In this document: positions 32,973 through 43,900 of the stretch, in pieces
How positions within the stretch are numbered: position 1 is the stretch's first letter
Layout of the letters: each line of letters starts with the position of its first letter
NCBI GenBank assembly: GCA_025360585.1
Contig: JANYBW010000029.1
Location: forward strand, 31,107 to 95,106
Reading direction: 5' to 3'
Source: Actinomycetes bacterium
Lineage (GTDB): Bacteria > Actinomycetota > Acidimicrobiia > IMCC26256 > PALSA-610
Length of the DNA stretch: 64,000 nucleotides
Made by a program: the position numbers and the translations under genes
The notes under the pieces: model-generated
Databases searched by the model: none
The model's input: only the letters and a program-made list of their open reading frames with translations
What the model was told of the DNA's origin: nothing

Positions 32973-35900
32973 TGGCGGGATCGAGTTCCACTTCGGGTGC
33001 CACTGCGTTGGCGGCATCATGCAGCGCGTCTCGGACCGCGTCGGCGAGGACCCGAACGTGAGGCTCCTTCAACAACGTCATGTGACTGACGGCAGGACTA
33101 TCGATGTCGTAGACCTTGAATCGCTCACCGACAAGTTGCTCCCATTTCTCACGTCGGAACTGTTCGTGCGGCAGCTCGATACCGTCGGATTTGCGTAACA
33201 ACGCGACGTGTCCGCGAAACGATGGCGCAACGTAATCCGTGGCGAGGCGCCAGTTCACCGCTTCTACGTCGTGGAGGAATTTCGGGAGTGGTTTACCGTG
33301 ATCGAGGTAGCGAGATCGCACGAACTCCCACCAGTACGGTCGGATCAAGCGATCGGCAACGTTGCGGGCAGTTTCGCCGACATGTTTCCAACGTTCGCGG
33401 CCTTTGAATTCCGCGAACTCTTTGACGTGGGTTTTGATGCGGCCCTTGGTGGTGTACACCCGTGAACCGGCCAAGTGGCCCAACGGCGCCGCGTCGAGCA
33501 GAAGCACCGAAGCGACGGTCTCGCCGCGCTGGTCGAGCTGATGGGCCATCTCGTACGCAACGACACCACCCATACAGAAGCCACCGAGAACGTAGGGCCC
33601 GTGCGGTTGCACGCTTTGGAGTTCATCGATATAGGCCGCAGCCATTGCAGGAATTGATGGAAATTGGGCGCGGGTCCCGTCGAGGCCACGATCTTGGAAC
33701 GCGTATGCAGGCTGATCGCCGCCTAAACGGCGCACGAGATCGAGGTAGATGATTCCCTCACCCACAGGCCCATGCACCAAAAAGATCGGAGTTCCGCTTC
33801 CGGTGGGCTGGAGCGCGACCAAGGTTTCGAATTCAACGACTCTGTCCTTGCGCAGCAATTCCGCCAACTGCGCGATCGTCTGGTTCTGGATGAGCGCGGC
33901 GAGCGGTAAGCGTTCGCCGAATTGCCGTTCGATCATTCCAAAGATGCGAACCGCCAATAAGGAATGCCCGCCGACATCGAAAAAGCTTGCGTGAATACTG
34001 ATGGATTCGAGCCCAAGGATCTCGCACCACATCGCATGGAGCCGGCGCTCAGTGTCGTCGCGGGGCGCAATGACGTCCTCGCCACCACCGGAAAATTCCT
34101 GGGGCATCGGCAATGCCTGGAGGTCGATTTTGCCGTTGGGTGTTCGCGGGAGGTACTCGACCACCACTACCGCGGCTGGTGTCATGTACCCCGGAAGCCG
34201 CTCACTCGCGAAGCGACGAAGCTCGCGTTCAATTCCGTCGGTACAATGATCCACCGTCGCGTAGGCAACGAGCACTTTGCCGCGGCGTTCATTTTCGATG
34301 GCGACGACCACGACCTCAAAGACCTGAGGGTGCTCGGCCATGGCCGCTTCGATTTCTCCGGGTTCAATCCGGAAGCCCCGAATCTTGATTTGGAGATCCG
34401 AACGTCCGATGAATTCCAACGATCCGTCGGGGAGGCGTCGAGCCACATCGCCGGTCTTGTACAGACGCGCCCCGACCTTGCTGCTGAACGGATCGGGGAT
34501 GAACTTCTCGGCAGTCAGTGCGGGTTGGTTGAGATAGCCCCGAGCGATACCCGGCCCGCCGAGGAAGATCTCACCGCGCACGCCAATCGCGGCGGGGCGC
34601 ATGTGTGCGTCGAGAACGTGGACGGTCGCATTCGCGATGGGCCATCCAATCGACAATTCGCGGCCTGCGGCAACATCCCAGTGTTGCGAACCTTCGTACG
34701 CGGTAACGATGACGCTCGCTTCCGATGGTCCGTAGGTGTTGAACCAGCGAACCCGATCGCCAACGAGTGATTGCCACGTCGCGAATGTCGATGCGTTGGC
34801 CTTCTCGCCACCAACAATCAGGACGCGCAGGGCCTCATGTGGGCGCATTTCAAGATTTGTGAGATCGCCGACCCACTCATGCCAGAACGCAGTTGGGAGA
34901 TCGAGCACCGTGATCGCGCGTTGGCGTAGCCAATCGCACAAACCCATACCGCCGAGCGGCATCTGCTCGCTGCGCACGACAATGGTCGCGCCCGCGGCCA
35001 GGGTCGGGTATATCTCTTCGATACTGATATCGAAGCTGGTCGAACAAAACTGCAGGACTCGATCTTGGTCGGTAAGGCCGTACAGATCAACCGCGGCAGC
35101 GGCGTGATTTACGAGCCCCGCGTGCGTCAACATAACGCCTTTGGGTTTGCCCGTCGAGCCGGACGTGTATACGAGATACGCCAAATCGGTGGGGGTGGAG
35201 CGCGCGATCGGGCGAGTTGTGATGGCATCACTGGCGATGAGTGCGGGCCACAATCCATCCATGGCGATCGCATGAGCACATGCGGCATCGCCAAACAAAT
35301 CTTTGGTGGCGGCAATGTGCAGCAATACCGTTGCCGCGGAATCCTGAAGCATATGGGCCAACCGATCCTGAGGATATTCAGGATCGAGCGGCAAGCACGT
35401 GCCGCCGGCTTTCAAAATCGCTAACAGTCCTGTGACCATCTCGATACCACGCGGTGCGCAAATGCCGACTGCGATATCAGGCCCGACTCCAAGGGCCTGA
35501 AGCCGGTGGGCGAGCGCATTCGACGCGCGGTCAAGCTCACCGTACGACATTGCAAGTTGCTCAAATTCGATCGCGACCGCGTCTGGGTTCGCGTCCGCGC
35601 GGTCTTCGAACAGCTGATGCAATAGCGCCGTCTTCGGATCGTTCACCAAAGGAGGTCCGGCGGCGAGGGCCAACACTTTGGCTTCATCGACCGGATCGTG
35701 CAGCAGCATCGCGGAAATCGGCTGATCCGGATTCGCAATCGCACTGCGCACGAGATGCTCGAACTGCACAGCCATCCGTTGCACTGAGGCAGTGTCGAAG
35801 AGATCCGTAGCGAATTCAAATCCCATCACGAGACCGTCCGCGAGTTCCACCATCGCGAGGGTCAAGTCGAACTTTGACCAGCGTCGCTCGAAAGAAACTC

Positions 35901-38900
35901 GTTCGCCGATCGCATCTCCGAGTACTCGGTGTGCGGCTTGTTCAGTGTGCACGACCAGCATCGATTGAAAGACTGGCGTGCGCGACAAATCGCGGTCTGG
36001 GGAAACGGCGATAACAACTTTGCCGAACGGAACTTCTTGATGTTGCAGTGCGTCGACGGCTTTGGCCCGAACGTTGCGCAGAACTTCACGAAACGTTGGG
36101 TCGCCGTGGAGCTGGGTGCGAATCGCCAGCGTGTTCGCAAAGTACCCGACAACGCTTTCAAGGTCCGTGCGGTTTCGGTTCGCTATCGGTGTTCCAATGA
36201 CGATGTCGTCTTGACCGCTTTGCTTGGCCAAGAACGTTGCCCACAACGCAAGCGCAGTCATAAACAACGTGCAGCCTTCATTCTGGCCAAGTTGTCGCAA
36301 TGACTGATGTTCGGTCGTCGGCAAAATGCGATGGATGTGCGAACCTTGAAAACTCTGAATCGGTGGGCGAGGGTGATCGGTCGGCAGCTCGAGCATCGAT
36401 GGCGCCCCGCTCAGCTCGGCCTGCCAATAGGCAAGCTGTTGTTCTTGCACGCCTCCGGCCAACATCGCACGCTGCCACACCGCAAAATCCGCGTACTCGA
36501 TGCGTTGTGCTTCGATCGACGGCACTGCGTTGGTAAGCGCATCGAGGTAGAGCGCGCTGAGCTGGCGCCAAAACGGCGCCCGCGAAGAACCATCAACCGC
36601 GATGTGATGCATCACGCTGAGCAACACGTGTTCTTCAGCGTTGATGCGCACTACGACAATCCGCATGACTGGACCGCGGCGGAGATCAAATGGCGTCTCG
36701 GCGGTATTGCGCAGCAAAATAAGCAGTTGTGCGTTGGCGGCTTCCGCCGAGAGATCGCTCAGATCCACGATGTCGAAGTCAGTCGGTTGCGCGGGGCCAA
36801 CAATCTGGATTGGCTCATCGCGTTCGTTGAGGTGATACGTGGTTCGAAGGATTTCATTGTGAGCGATCATCGCGTCATACGCACGGTGCAGGGCATCAAG
36901 ATCGAGTGGGCCACGGAACCGAACCGCTTCAGGAGCGTTGTAGGCCCAGCCACCGCCGGAGACTTGCTCTAACAGCCACAGCAATTCTTGCGGATGCGAC
37001 AACGGCACCACATCGTTGCCATCGGCATTCGCATTCGGTTCCCGGCGGCCGATGGGCTTCGGGGCGCCCGCCGCAGCTTTGCGTTTGGCGGCGAGCCGTT
37101 TTGCTAGAGCCGCGCGCTGCTCTGCAGGGCTCATTGTCGCGACGGAGCCGAACTGCGGTTGTGCGCCGGATTGCGGTTGTGGGTTCGAAGCCGAAATATC
37201 GTCGACGGCAATTTCTTTGAGCGCACCGGTTTCACCAAGCTCGGCAGCTTCGGCGGCGAGCGCCGCGCGAGCGCCATCGACCTCGGCGGCGAGCAATGCA
37301 ATTGTCGATGCGCTAAAGATCGTGTGAACGGGCAAGTCGATGTCGAACGCCCGCCAAACCTTCGACATCAATTGCGCGGCGAGCAGTGATTGTCCGCCAA
37401 TCGAAAAGAAGTCGTCTTCGACACCAATTTGTTCGAGCCCGAGTATCGAACGCCAGATGTCGGTGATCGTGCGTTCGGTGTCGTTGCGAGGCGCAACGTG
37501 CGGCGTGTCGCGGGCAATGAGGGACCACTGAGGTTCCGGTAACGCTTTGCGATCGGTCTTGCCGTTGGGGGTGCGCGGCATCGCTTCGAGCGATACCACA
37601 ATGGATGGCGTCATGTATGCCGGCAGCGCGTCGCGAACTGAACCGCGAAGGTCGACTGCGCTGGCACCGTCGCTGCGCGTCAGCACGACGTAGGCAACCA
37701 AACGCATCTCACCGACCTGATCTGGTCGGGCGAGAACTACAACTTCTTCAACATCGGGGTGGCGAGCGAGGACAGCTTCGATCTCTCCCAATTCAATGCG
37801 GTAGCCGCGTACCTTGACTTGGTGGTCGATACGTCCGAGAAATTCAATGCGGCCGTCGCTACGGTAGCGCGCGAGATCACCGGTGCGGTAGAGCCGAGCC
37901 CTGCGCTTCGCAGCGACCGTCTCGGAGGGAATCGCCGCATGCTCAATCGCGGCAAACGGGTTTGCGACGAAGCGGTCCGCGGTCAAATCCGCTCTATTGT
38001 GGTAGCCCCGCGCTAGCCCATCGCCGCCGATGTAAAGCTCGCCAGCGACGCCGATCGGCACAGGTACTTTGGCTTCGTCGAGGATATACAACGTGGTGTT
38101 CGCGATCGGGCGCCCAATCGAAATCGGAGTATCGGCATTGATCCGCTGCACCGTGGACCAGATGGTTGTTTCCGTTGGTCCATAGAGGTTCCAGAGTTCC
38201 GCGACTTTGGGGAGCAACGCGGAAGCGAGACTCGGCGGGAGCGCCTCGCCACCGCACAAGACTCGCAGCGCTACGGCGCCGTCCCAGTCTGATTCGATGA
38301 GCAGCCGCCAGGTCGCTGGCGTTGCCTGCATGACGCTGATGTGCTCGTCGCGGATGAGTGCCGCCAGCGCGCGAGGGTCGCTTGCATCGTTGCGTGATGC
38401 CAGCACGCAAGTAGCGCCAACGAGCAGGGGCAGAAATATTTCGAGGCCCGCGATATCGAACGACAACGTGGTGACTGCGAGGAGTCGATCATCAAGGTTG
38501 AGGCCGGGCGTTTCGGCCATCGTTTCGAGGAAGTTCACGACGCTGAAGTGCTCGAGCATGACCCCCTTGGGCATACCGGTTGATCCCGAGGTATAGATCA
38601 CATACGCAAGATCCGAGGGCTGGACGACAACCGCAGGAATTGTGGTGGCGCATTCAGCGATGAACGCTGAATCCCGGTTGAGGTCAACGACGGCAACCGC
38701 CTCGGCAATTTCCAAAGTTCCTTGCAGCGTTTGTTGCGTCACGATCGTCGTCAGTTGCGAATCGGCGACCATGAATGCCAACCGGTCAGCGGGAAAGCTC
38801 GGATCCAGCGGAACGTACGCGGCGCCACACTGCAAGATCGCGAGGAGGCTCACGACCATATCGAGCCCGCGTTCGAGGTAGATGCCGACGAGGTCGCCGG

Positions 38901-40677
38901 GCCGAACTCCCCGTTCGATGAGGTAGTTCGCGTGCTGGGCTGCTCGTTGCAATAACGCGGTGTACGACAGCGATTCGCCACCGAACCGGAGCGCTTCACG
39001 ACTACCAAATTGTTGCGCCGTCGCGGCGACCAGTTCGTGAATTGTCGCGCCCTGCGAAAACTTGGTTCCGGTGTCATTCCAAGTCTCGACGAGGAGCTGT
39101 TCCTCACCGTCGAGGGGCAGAAGTCGAAGGTTACGAACGAATCCTGTGTGATTCGTGCACGCGCTGCGGGCGAGCTGTTCGAATTGGCGGGCCATTCGCT
39201 CGACGGTGTCTGCGTCGAAGAGATCTACACAGTATTCAAACTCACAGAACCAGCCGTTGTCCTGTTCGATCGCGGCAAGCGTGAGATCGAATTTGGACCA
39301 TGCGCGTTGGTAGTCGAAACGCTCGCCGATCGCATCGCCCAACTGATACGCAGCTCGTGACTGGGTGTGGCCGATCGAAAACACTTGGAACACGGGCGTC
39401 CGTGAGGGATCGCGCGCAACCGAAACCGTCTCGATCACTGAGGAAAATGGGAGTTCCTGGTGCGCCAGACCCTGAGCGAGCGACTCCCGAACGTTCGCAA
39501 GCACATCGACGAACGTGGTGTCGTCGTCGAAGCGAATCCGCACGGTAATGGTGTTGGCGAAGTTCCCGACAATCGATTCGAGCTCAACGCGGTTTCGTTG
39601 CGCCGTTGGTGTACCGATGACGATGTCGTCGTTGCCCGTAATGCGATGCAAATACGTTGCGAGTAACGCGAGTTGCATCATGAACATGGTGCAACCGTTG
39701 GCCCGGCTCAGGGCGCGCAACTCGTCGGTGAGCTGCACATCGAGGAGATGATGGTGGTGACTCCCACGAAAGCTCTGCATTGGAGGACGAAATCGATCAC
39801 TCGGCAGTTGCAACAACGCCGGAATCCCGGCTAACGCTTGCGCCCAATACGCGCGGTGATTCGCCAACGTTTGGTTGAGCTCGTCGCGTTGCCAAAGCGC
39901 GTAGTCGCTGTACTGCAACGGCAACGGTTCAAGTTCAGCGTCGCGGGCGTACGCAGCGGTGATGTCTCGCCAGAGCGGCGCGCGCGACCATCCGTCGACG
40001 GCGATGTGATGGATCACCAGAAGCACGAGATGATCGGTGTCGCTGATGCGCACGACAACGGCACGCATAACGCAGCCAGCCGCGAGATCAAACGGTTCTT
40101 CCGCCGCGTCGCGTAGCACGGCACGCAGGTGAGCTTCCAGACCAATGGTTGCAACTGCTTCAGGAGCGATTTCGACACGCGTGAGCGGTACGGATCTGAT
40201 GTCGCGGTTGACGAACTGGCGCGGTATGCCATCGGTATCAAGGGCGTAGTTGGTGCGCAAGATTTCGTGGCGCAACAACGTTGCGTTCAGCGCTCGCTCG
40301 AAGCGACTGACGTCGAAGTTTCCAGTGAAGCGCACCGCCTCGGGAGCGTTGTACGCAGAGGCGCCGTCGGAGACGCGATCGGCGAGCCAGATTTGTTCTT
40401 GCGTCGACGACAATGCAACTGGAGCGTCGCGCACTTCGCGCGCAATGGGGCCGTCCGATTTCGCTGCCGTCTGGTTCTGAGCTGCACGTTGCTGTGCCGT
40501 ACGTTTCTGAGCCAAGCGTTGGGCGAGTAGCGCACGCGCGGCGCTCGGCGCGCCTGCCGTGCCTTGACCGTCCGCGGGCGGGGGAGTGACATTTATTGGA
40601 TGCTTCGACGCGTTGTTCCGGTGTTCGTCGGAGTCGCCGATCACTGCTGATTCCTTCGCATAGTTAATGTGAGCCAC
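32968..40677 (-). CDS. NRPS: C-A(Gly)-T-C-A(acidic pocket)-T-TE
   Basis: Two-module terminating synthetase of 2569 residues. C1 has the active HHIAVDG near residue 222. A1 (about 545-1030) has YVIYTSGSTGMPKGVMLEH and pocket D-I-L-Q-L-G-L-I-W-K, the known Gly code. T1 is FFSIGGQSLLAAQ near 1094. C2 has HHIAVDG near 1357. A2 (about 1660-2160) has pocket D-I-E-D-I-G-T-V-I-K; the acidic residues suggest a basic substrate, at low confidence. T2 is FFDVGGHSLLAVR near 2237. TE has GGFCMGGVV with Cys2368 as apparent nucleophile, LLLDAAPLGH for the acid and PAVSHMTLL for the His. Lys/Ala/Arg/Gln-rich helical linkers precede both C domains (LAQRLAQKRTAQQRAAQ). The start is GTG, without a clear Shine-Dalgarno site. 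Confidence 0.94.
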   Translation of the reverse strand: MAHINYAKESAVIGDSDEHRNNASKHPINVTPPPADGQGTAGAPSAARALLAQRLAQKRTAQQRAAQNQTAAKSDGPIAREVRDAPVALSSTQEQIWLADRVSDGASAYNAPEAVRFTGNFDVSRFERALNATLLRHEILRTNYALDTDGIPRQFVNRDIRSVPLTRVEIAPEAVATIGLEAHLRAVLRDAAEEPFDLAAGCVMRAVVVRISDTDHLVLLVIHHIAVDGWSRAPLWRDITAAYARDAELEPLPLQYSDYALWQRDELNQTLANHRAYWAQALAGIPALLQLPSDRFRPPMQSFRGSHHHHLLDVQLTDELRALSRANGCTMFMMQLALLATYLHRITGNDDIVIGTPTAQRNRVELESIVGNFANTITVRIRFDDDTTFVDVLANVRESLAQGLAHQELPFSSVIETVSVARDPSRTPVFQVFSIGHTQSRAAYQLGDAIGERFDYQRAWSKFDLTLAAIEQDNGWFCEFEYCVDLFDADTVERMARQFEQLARSACTNHTGFVRNLRLLPLDGEEQLLVETWNDTGTKFSQGATIHELVAATAQQFGSREALRFGGESLSYTALLQRAAQHANYLIERGVRPGDLVGIYLERGLDMVVSLLAILQCGAAYVPLDPSFPADRLAFMVADSQLTTIVTQQTLQGTLEIAEAVAVVDLNRDSAFIAECATTIPAVVVQPSDLAYVIYTSGSTGMPKGVMLEHFSVVNFLETMAETPGLNLDDRLLAVTTLSFDIAGLEIFLPLLVGATCVLASRNDASDPRALAALIRDEHISVMQATPATWRLLIESDWDGAVALRVLCGGEALPPSLASALLPKVAELWNLYGPTETTIWSTVQRINADTPISIGRPIANTTLYILDEAKVPVPIGVAGELYIGGDGLARGYHNRADLTADRFVANPFAAIEHAAIPSETVAAKRRARLYRTGDLARYRSDGRIEFLGRIDHQVKVRGYRIELGEIEAVLARHPDVEEVVVLARPDQVGEMRLVAYVVLTRSDGASAVDLRGSVRDALPAYMTPSIVVSLEAMPRTPNGKTDRKALPEPQWSLIARDTPHVAPRNDTERTITDIWRSILGLEQIGVEDDFFSIGGQSLLAAQLMSKVWRAFDIDLPVHTIFSASTIALLAAEVDGARAALAAEAAELGETGALKEIAVDDISASNPQPQSGAQPQFGSVATMSPAEQRAALAKRLAAKRKAAAGAPKPIGRREPNANADGNDVVPLSHPQELLWLLEQVSGGGWAYNAPEAVRFRGPLDLDALHRAYDAMIAHNEILRTTYHLNERDEPIQIVGPAQPTDFDIVDLSDLSAEAANAQLLILLRNTAETPFDLRRGPVMRIVVVRINAEEHVLLSVMHHIAVDGSSRAPFWRQLSALYLDALTNAVPSIEAQRIEYADFAVWQRAMLAGGVQEQQLAYWQAELSGAPSMLELPTDHPRPPIQSFQGSHIHRILPTTEHQSLRQLGQNEGCTLFMTALALWATFLAKQSGQDDIVIGTPIANRNRTDLESVVGYFANTLAIRTQLHGDPTFREVLRNVRAKAVDALQHQEVPFGKVVIAVSPDRDLSRTPVFQSMLVVHTEQAAHRVLGDAIGERVSFERRWSKFDLTLAMVELADGLVMGFEFATDLFDTASVQRMAVQFEHLVRSAIANPDQPISAMLLHDPVDEAKVLALAAGPPLVNDPKTALLHQLFEDRADANPDAVAIEFEQLAMSYGELDRASNALAHRLQALGVGPDIAVGICAPRGIEMVTGLLAILKAGGTCLPLDPEYPQDRLAHMLQDSAATVLLHIAATKDLFGDAACAHAIAMDGLWPALIASDAITTRPIARSTPTDLAYLVYTSGSTGKPKGVMLTHAGLVNHAAAAVDLYGLTDQDRVLQFCSTSFDISIEEIYPTLAAGATIVVRSEQMPLGGMGLCDWLRQRAITVLDLPTAFWHEWVGDLTNLEMRPHEALRVLIVGGEKANASTFATWQSLVGDRVRWFNTYGPSEASVIVTAYEGSQHWDVAAGRELSIGWPIANATVHVLDAHMRPAAIGVRGEIFLGGPGIARGYLNQPALTAEKFIPDPFSSKVGARLYKTGDVARRLPDGSLEFIGRSDLQIKIRGFRIEPGEIEAAMAEHPQVFEVVVVAIENERRGKVLVAYATVDHCTDGIERELRRFASERLPGYMTPAAVVVVEYLPRTPNGKIDLQALPMPQEFSGGGEDVIAPRDDTERRLHAMWCEILGLESISIHASFFDVGGHSLLAVRIFGMIERQFGERLPLAALIQNQTIAQLAELLRKDRVVEFETLVALQPTGSGTPIFLVHGPVGEGIIYLDLVRRLGGDQPAYAFQDRGLDGTRAQFPSIPAMAAAYIDELQSVQPHGPYVLGGFCMGGVVAYEMAHQLDQRGETVASVLLLDAAPLGHLAGSRVYTTKGRIKTHVKEFAEFKGRERWKHVGETARNVADRLIRPYWWEFVRSRYLDHGKPLPKFLHDVEAVNWRLATDYVAPSFRGHVALLRKSDGIELPHEQFRREKWEQLVGERFKVYDIDSPAVSHMTLLKEPHVRVLADAVRDALHDAANAVAPEVELDPAK

Positions 40678-40943
40678 TCACGCTTCGGGCCCGCGGTAGA
40701 TCGCGAGCGATTCGTTGCCCAAACCGATATGGCGATGCTATCGACGCGCCGAGGGCCCGGCTCAATGGCCAAATGGTACGAAGTCGGATACGGCGCCGAT
40801 ATCGAGTCACCGACGCGATAAATTTCCTCTGTACCGGAGTCGTCAGCGACCCGATAACTGCCCGGAAGACTCCCTAGGGTGAGCGCGAGCTCAAGCTCAA
40901 CGCCGCCGGGTGGCTGTTCGTGATCATCGAGTGAGGAAGCATT
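40678..40943. promoter_or_regulatory. Divergent promoter region of the main NRPS block
   Basis: These 266 bases separate the leftward two-module NRPS from the rightward Asp module and hold no gene. The rightward gene has GAGGAAG seven bases before its ATG, and GATAAATT near 40817 could be a -10 element. No strong palindrome shared with the other NRPS operon was seen. Confidence 0.4.
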
Positions 40944-43900
40944 ATGGAAGTTGGCCGATTTGATCTTGCAGTGCAGCAGAAATGGCTGTTGGCAGATCGG
41001 AATCGCGATGGTGAATCGGTGTGTACAGCGCGGCTGCCACTGGGTTCAATCGATCCCGCGGCGCTGCAATCGGCACTGCTCGCGCAAGTCGCACTCCACG
41101 AGATCTTTCGCACCCAGCTCGTGATTCCGAGCGGCATGCTGAACGCGTTGCAGGTCGTCCACGCAGAGGCAGCGCTGCATTGGGATGGCGAGGCAGACAA
41201 CCGCGCTGGCGATTCACCCGAAGCGAACTTGAGCTGCGATGTGCGCAGTGATGATGCGTCGACCCACGTCGTGCTCAGATGCGCTGCGACGCTCGCGGAC
41301 GCCGCGTCGTTACGCATGGTGTTACAGGCCGCAGTCTCGTCGGTAGTAGGCGGCGCCAACTCTGGAAATCTAGAGCCACTGCAGTACGCCGACTTTGCCG
41401 GGTGGCAGGCCGAAAAGGCCGCCGAAGCTGGAGCTGAACAACTGGCTGCCGCAGCGCACTGGCGCGCCCAACAGTTTGCATCTGTTTCCATCGAAGGCGA
41501 CTCCGTCACGATTGATTATGCATTATCGGATGAGGAACACAACGCGATCAGCGCCATGCGAGGCGCGAGCGAAGCGCCATCCGAAGCCGCATGGCTCGCG
41601 CTGAGCGTGGCCTTGATGCAGCGCCTGACCGGCACCAACGACGTCGAGACCACAGTGGCTATCGATGGGCGCCAAGACGACGAACTGATCGGTGCAGTAG
41701 GCGCATACAACATGGCGCTACCCGTACGCTTCGCCGACGTTGCCGATCAGACGATTTCCCTTCTGATCGCCGAGGCAACCGCGTCGAGGCAACAAGCCGT
41801 CGCTCATTCGCTACTCCCTCCAGCAGTAGCGACCAACGCTGCTCTGCATTTCGCGCATCACACACTCGATGGTCAGCAGCTCGCGGCTGGTGAAGTCCTG
41901 AGTCTGCGCGACACCTCGGTCGCCGCGCGCGTCGCGATTGAGGTCAACGAATCGGTGGCGTCTACATCGGTACGCGTCACCGCAACGGATACGCACGCGC
42001 AGCACACTGCCGCGGGGTTCGTGCGGCACCTGCGCGGGTTGCTCGGCGCGTTTACAAAACCCGATGGCCGTGACGCCGGGGCGTTGACGGTGCGCGAGAT
42101 CTCGATATGGCTTCCCGCGGATGCCGACGCCGCGTTGCGACGCGCCGTGAGCGAGCCGGAGTTCGCGAACGCAACCGGACCAAGTTCGTTGGCACACTGC
42201 GTCGCGGTTCACGCGCGCACATCGCCGGACGCCGTTGCCGTCGTCGCGGGCGATGGGACGCTGACCTATGGAGAGCTGTGGGCGAACGCACAGGGCACGG
42301 CTCGTGCGATTCTCTCCGCGCAACCAGTCGCCGCAGCACCGGTCGGTATCTTGTTGGATCGTTCAGTTCACATCGCCGCCAGCATCATCGGTTGCTGGCT
42401 CGCGAACGTCGCGTACGTGCCGTTGCACCTTGATCACCCGACCGATCGTTTCGCAGTCCAGCTGGGAACCGCAGGAGCCAACGTCGTGGTGACGTCTTCG
42501 GCCCTGGCGCCGAAGCTTCCGGCTGGAATCACGAGTGTGATCATTGAAGATATCGGCGAAGACGACAGGGCCGGCGCCATCGACCCGTCGTGCGCCGGAA
42601 GCTCGCTCGCGTACGTCATCTTCACCTCTGGATCGACAGGAGTGCCGAAAGGCGTAGCGGTGACGCACGCCAACCTCATGCACTACGCGACGGCCGCACA
42701 CCAACGCTTGTTGAACGGCGATGCCGCGGCGCGAAGCTTCGCGATGGTCACATCGTTTACGACAGATCTTGGCAACACCTCGTTGGCGCTCGCAATGCTG
42801 ACCGGCGGGACCCTCCAGATCGTGCCGAGCGAAATTGCCGTGGATGCGATCGCATACGCACAATGGAATATCCAACATCCGGCTTCATTGTTAAAGGTCA
42901 CGCCTTCACATTTGCGGGCATTGTTAGCTGGCGGCGCGGGAATCTTGCCGAGCGATTTGCTCGTGGTGGGCGGCGAAGCGTTGCCGTGGGATCTTGTTCG
43001 CACGGTGGAGTCATTGTCGCAGTGTCGAATCTCAAATCATTATGGCCCTACCGAGACGACGATCGGCGCGCTTACATCGCCGATCGAGCGCGACGCACGC
43101 CACAGCCAAAGCGCGACTGTCCCGATCGGAACTGCGTTACCCGGATACCGAGCGTACGTTGTGGCCTCCGATGGCACGCTCACTCCGGATGGCGTCCCGG
43201 GCGAATTGTGCCTCGGGGGAGTTGGAGTCGCGCAGGGATATCTCGGACGCGACGATTTCACGGCCGAACGGTTTGTCGCAGACCCGCTCGGCGGTCGCAT
43301 GTACCGCACCGGCGATTCTGTGCGACGGCATATTGATGGCAGTATTGAATTTCTCGGTCGTATCGACGGGCAGCTCAAGATCCGCGGCTATCGCGTCGAA
43401 CCCGGTGAAATCGAAGCCGCGCTCGAGCAGAACCCGAACGTATCCCAGGCAGCCGTCGTGCCGAACGTCGAGCCGAGTGGCGATCTTCGTTTAGTGGCGT
43501 ACCTGACCGGATCGGTGGCCGCGGGAGGTGGAGTCGAAGGAGTGCGCGCAACGCTCGCACAAACACTGCCTAGCCACATGATTCCGTCGCTCATTTTCGT
43601 TTTGGAATCGATGCCGCTGACGCCCAACGGAAAACTGGACCGTTCGGCGCTTCCGGACCCTGCTTCGATTCGCAACAACGACGACGACGATTACGTCGCT
43701 CCTCGCGACGAGGTAGAACGCTCGGTCTGTGAGATTTGGTCTGAGCTGCTCGGCGTCGAGCGAGTTGGCATCGAAGACGACTTCTTTGCCCTCGGTGGTC
43801 ATTCGCTGTTAGCCGCGCAAGTGATCGCAAGAATCCTGCGTGATTTCGGAGTGCATCTGCCGCTCCACACTCTGTTTATTGCTTCGAACGTCGAGGCCCT

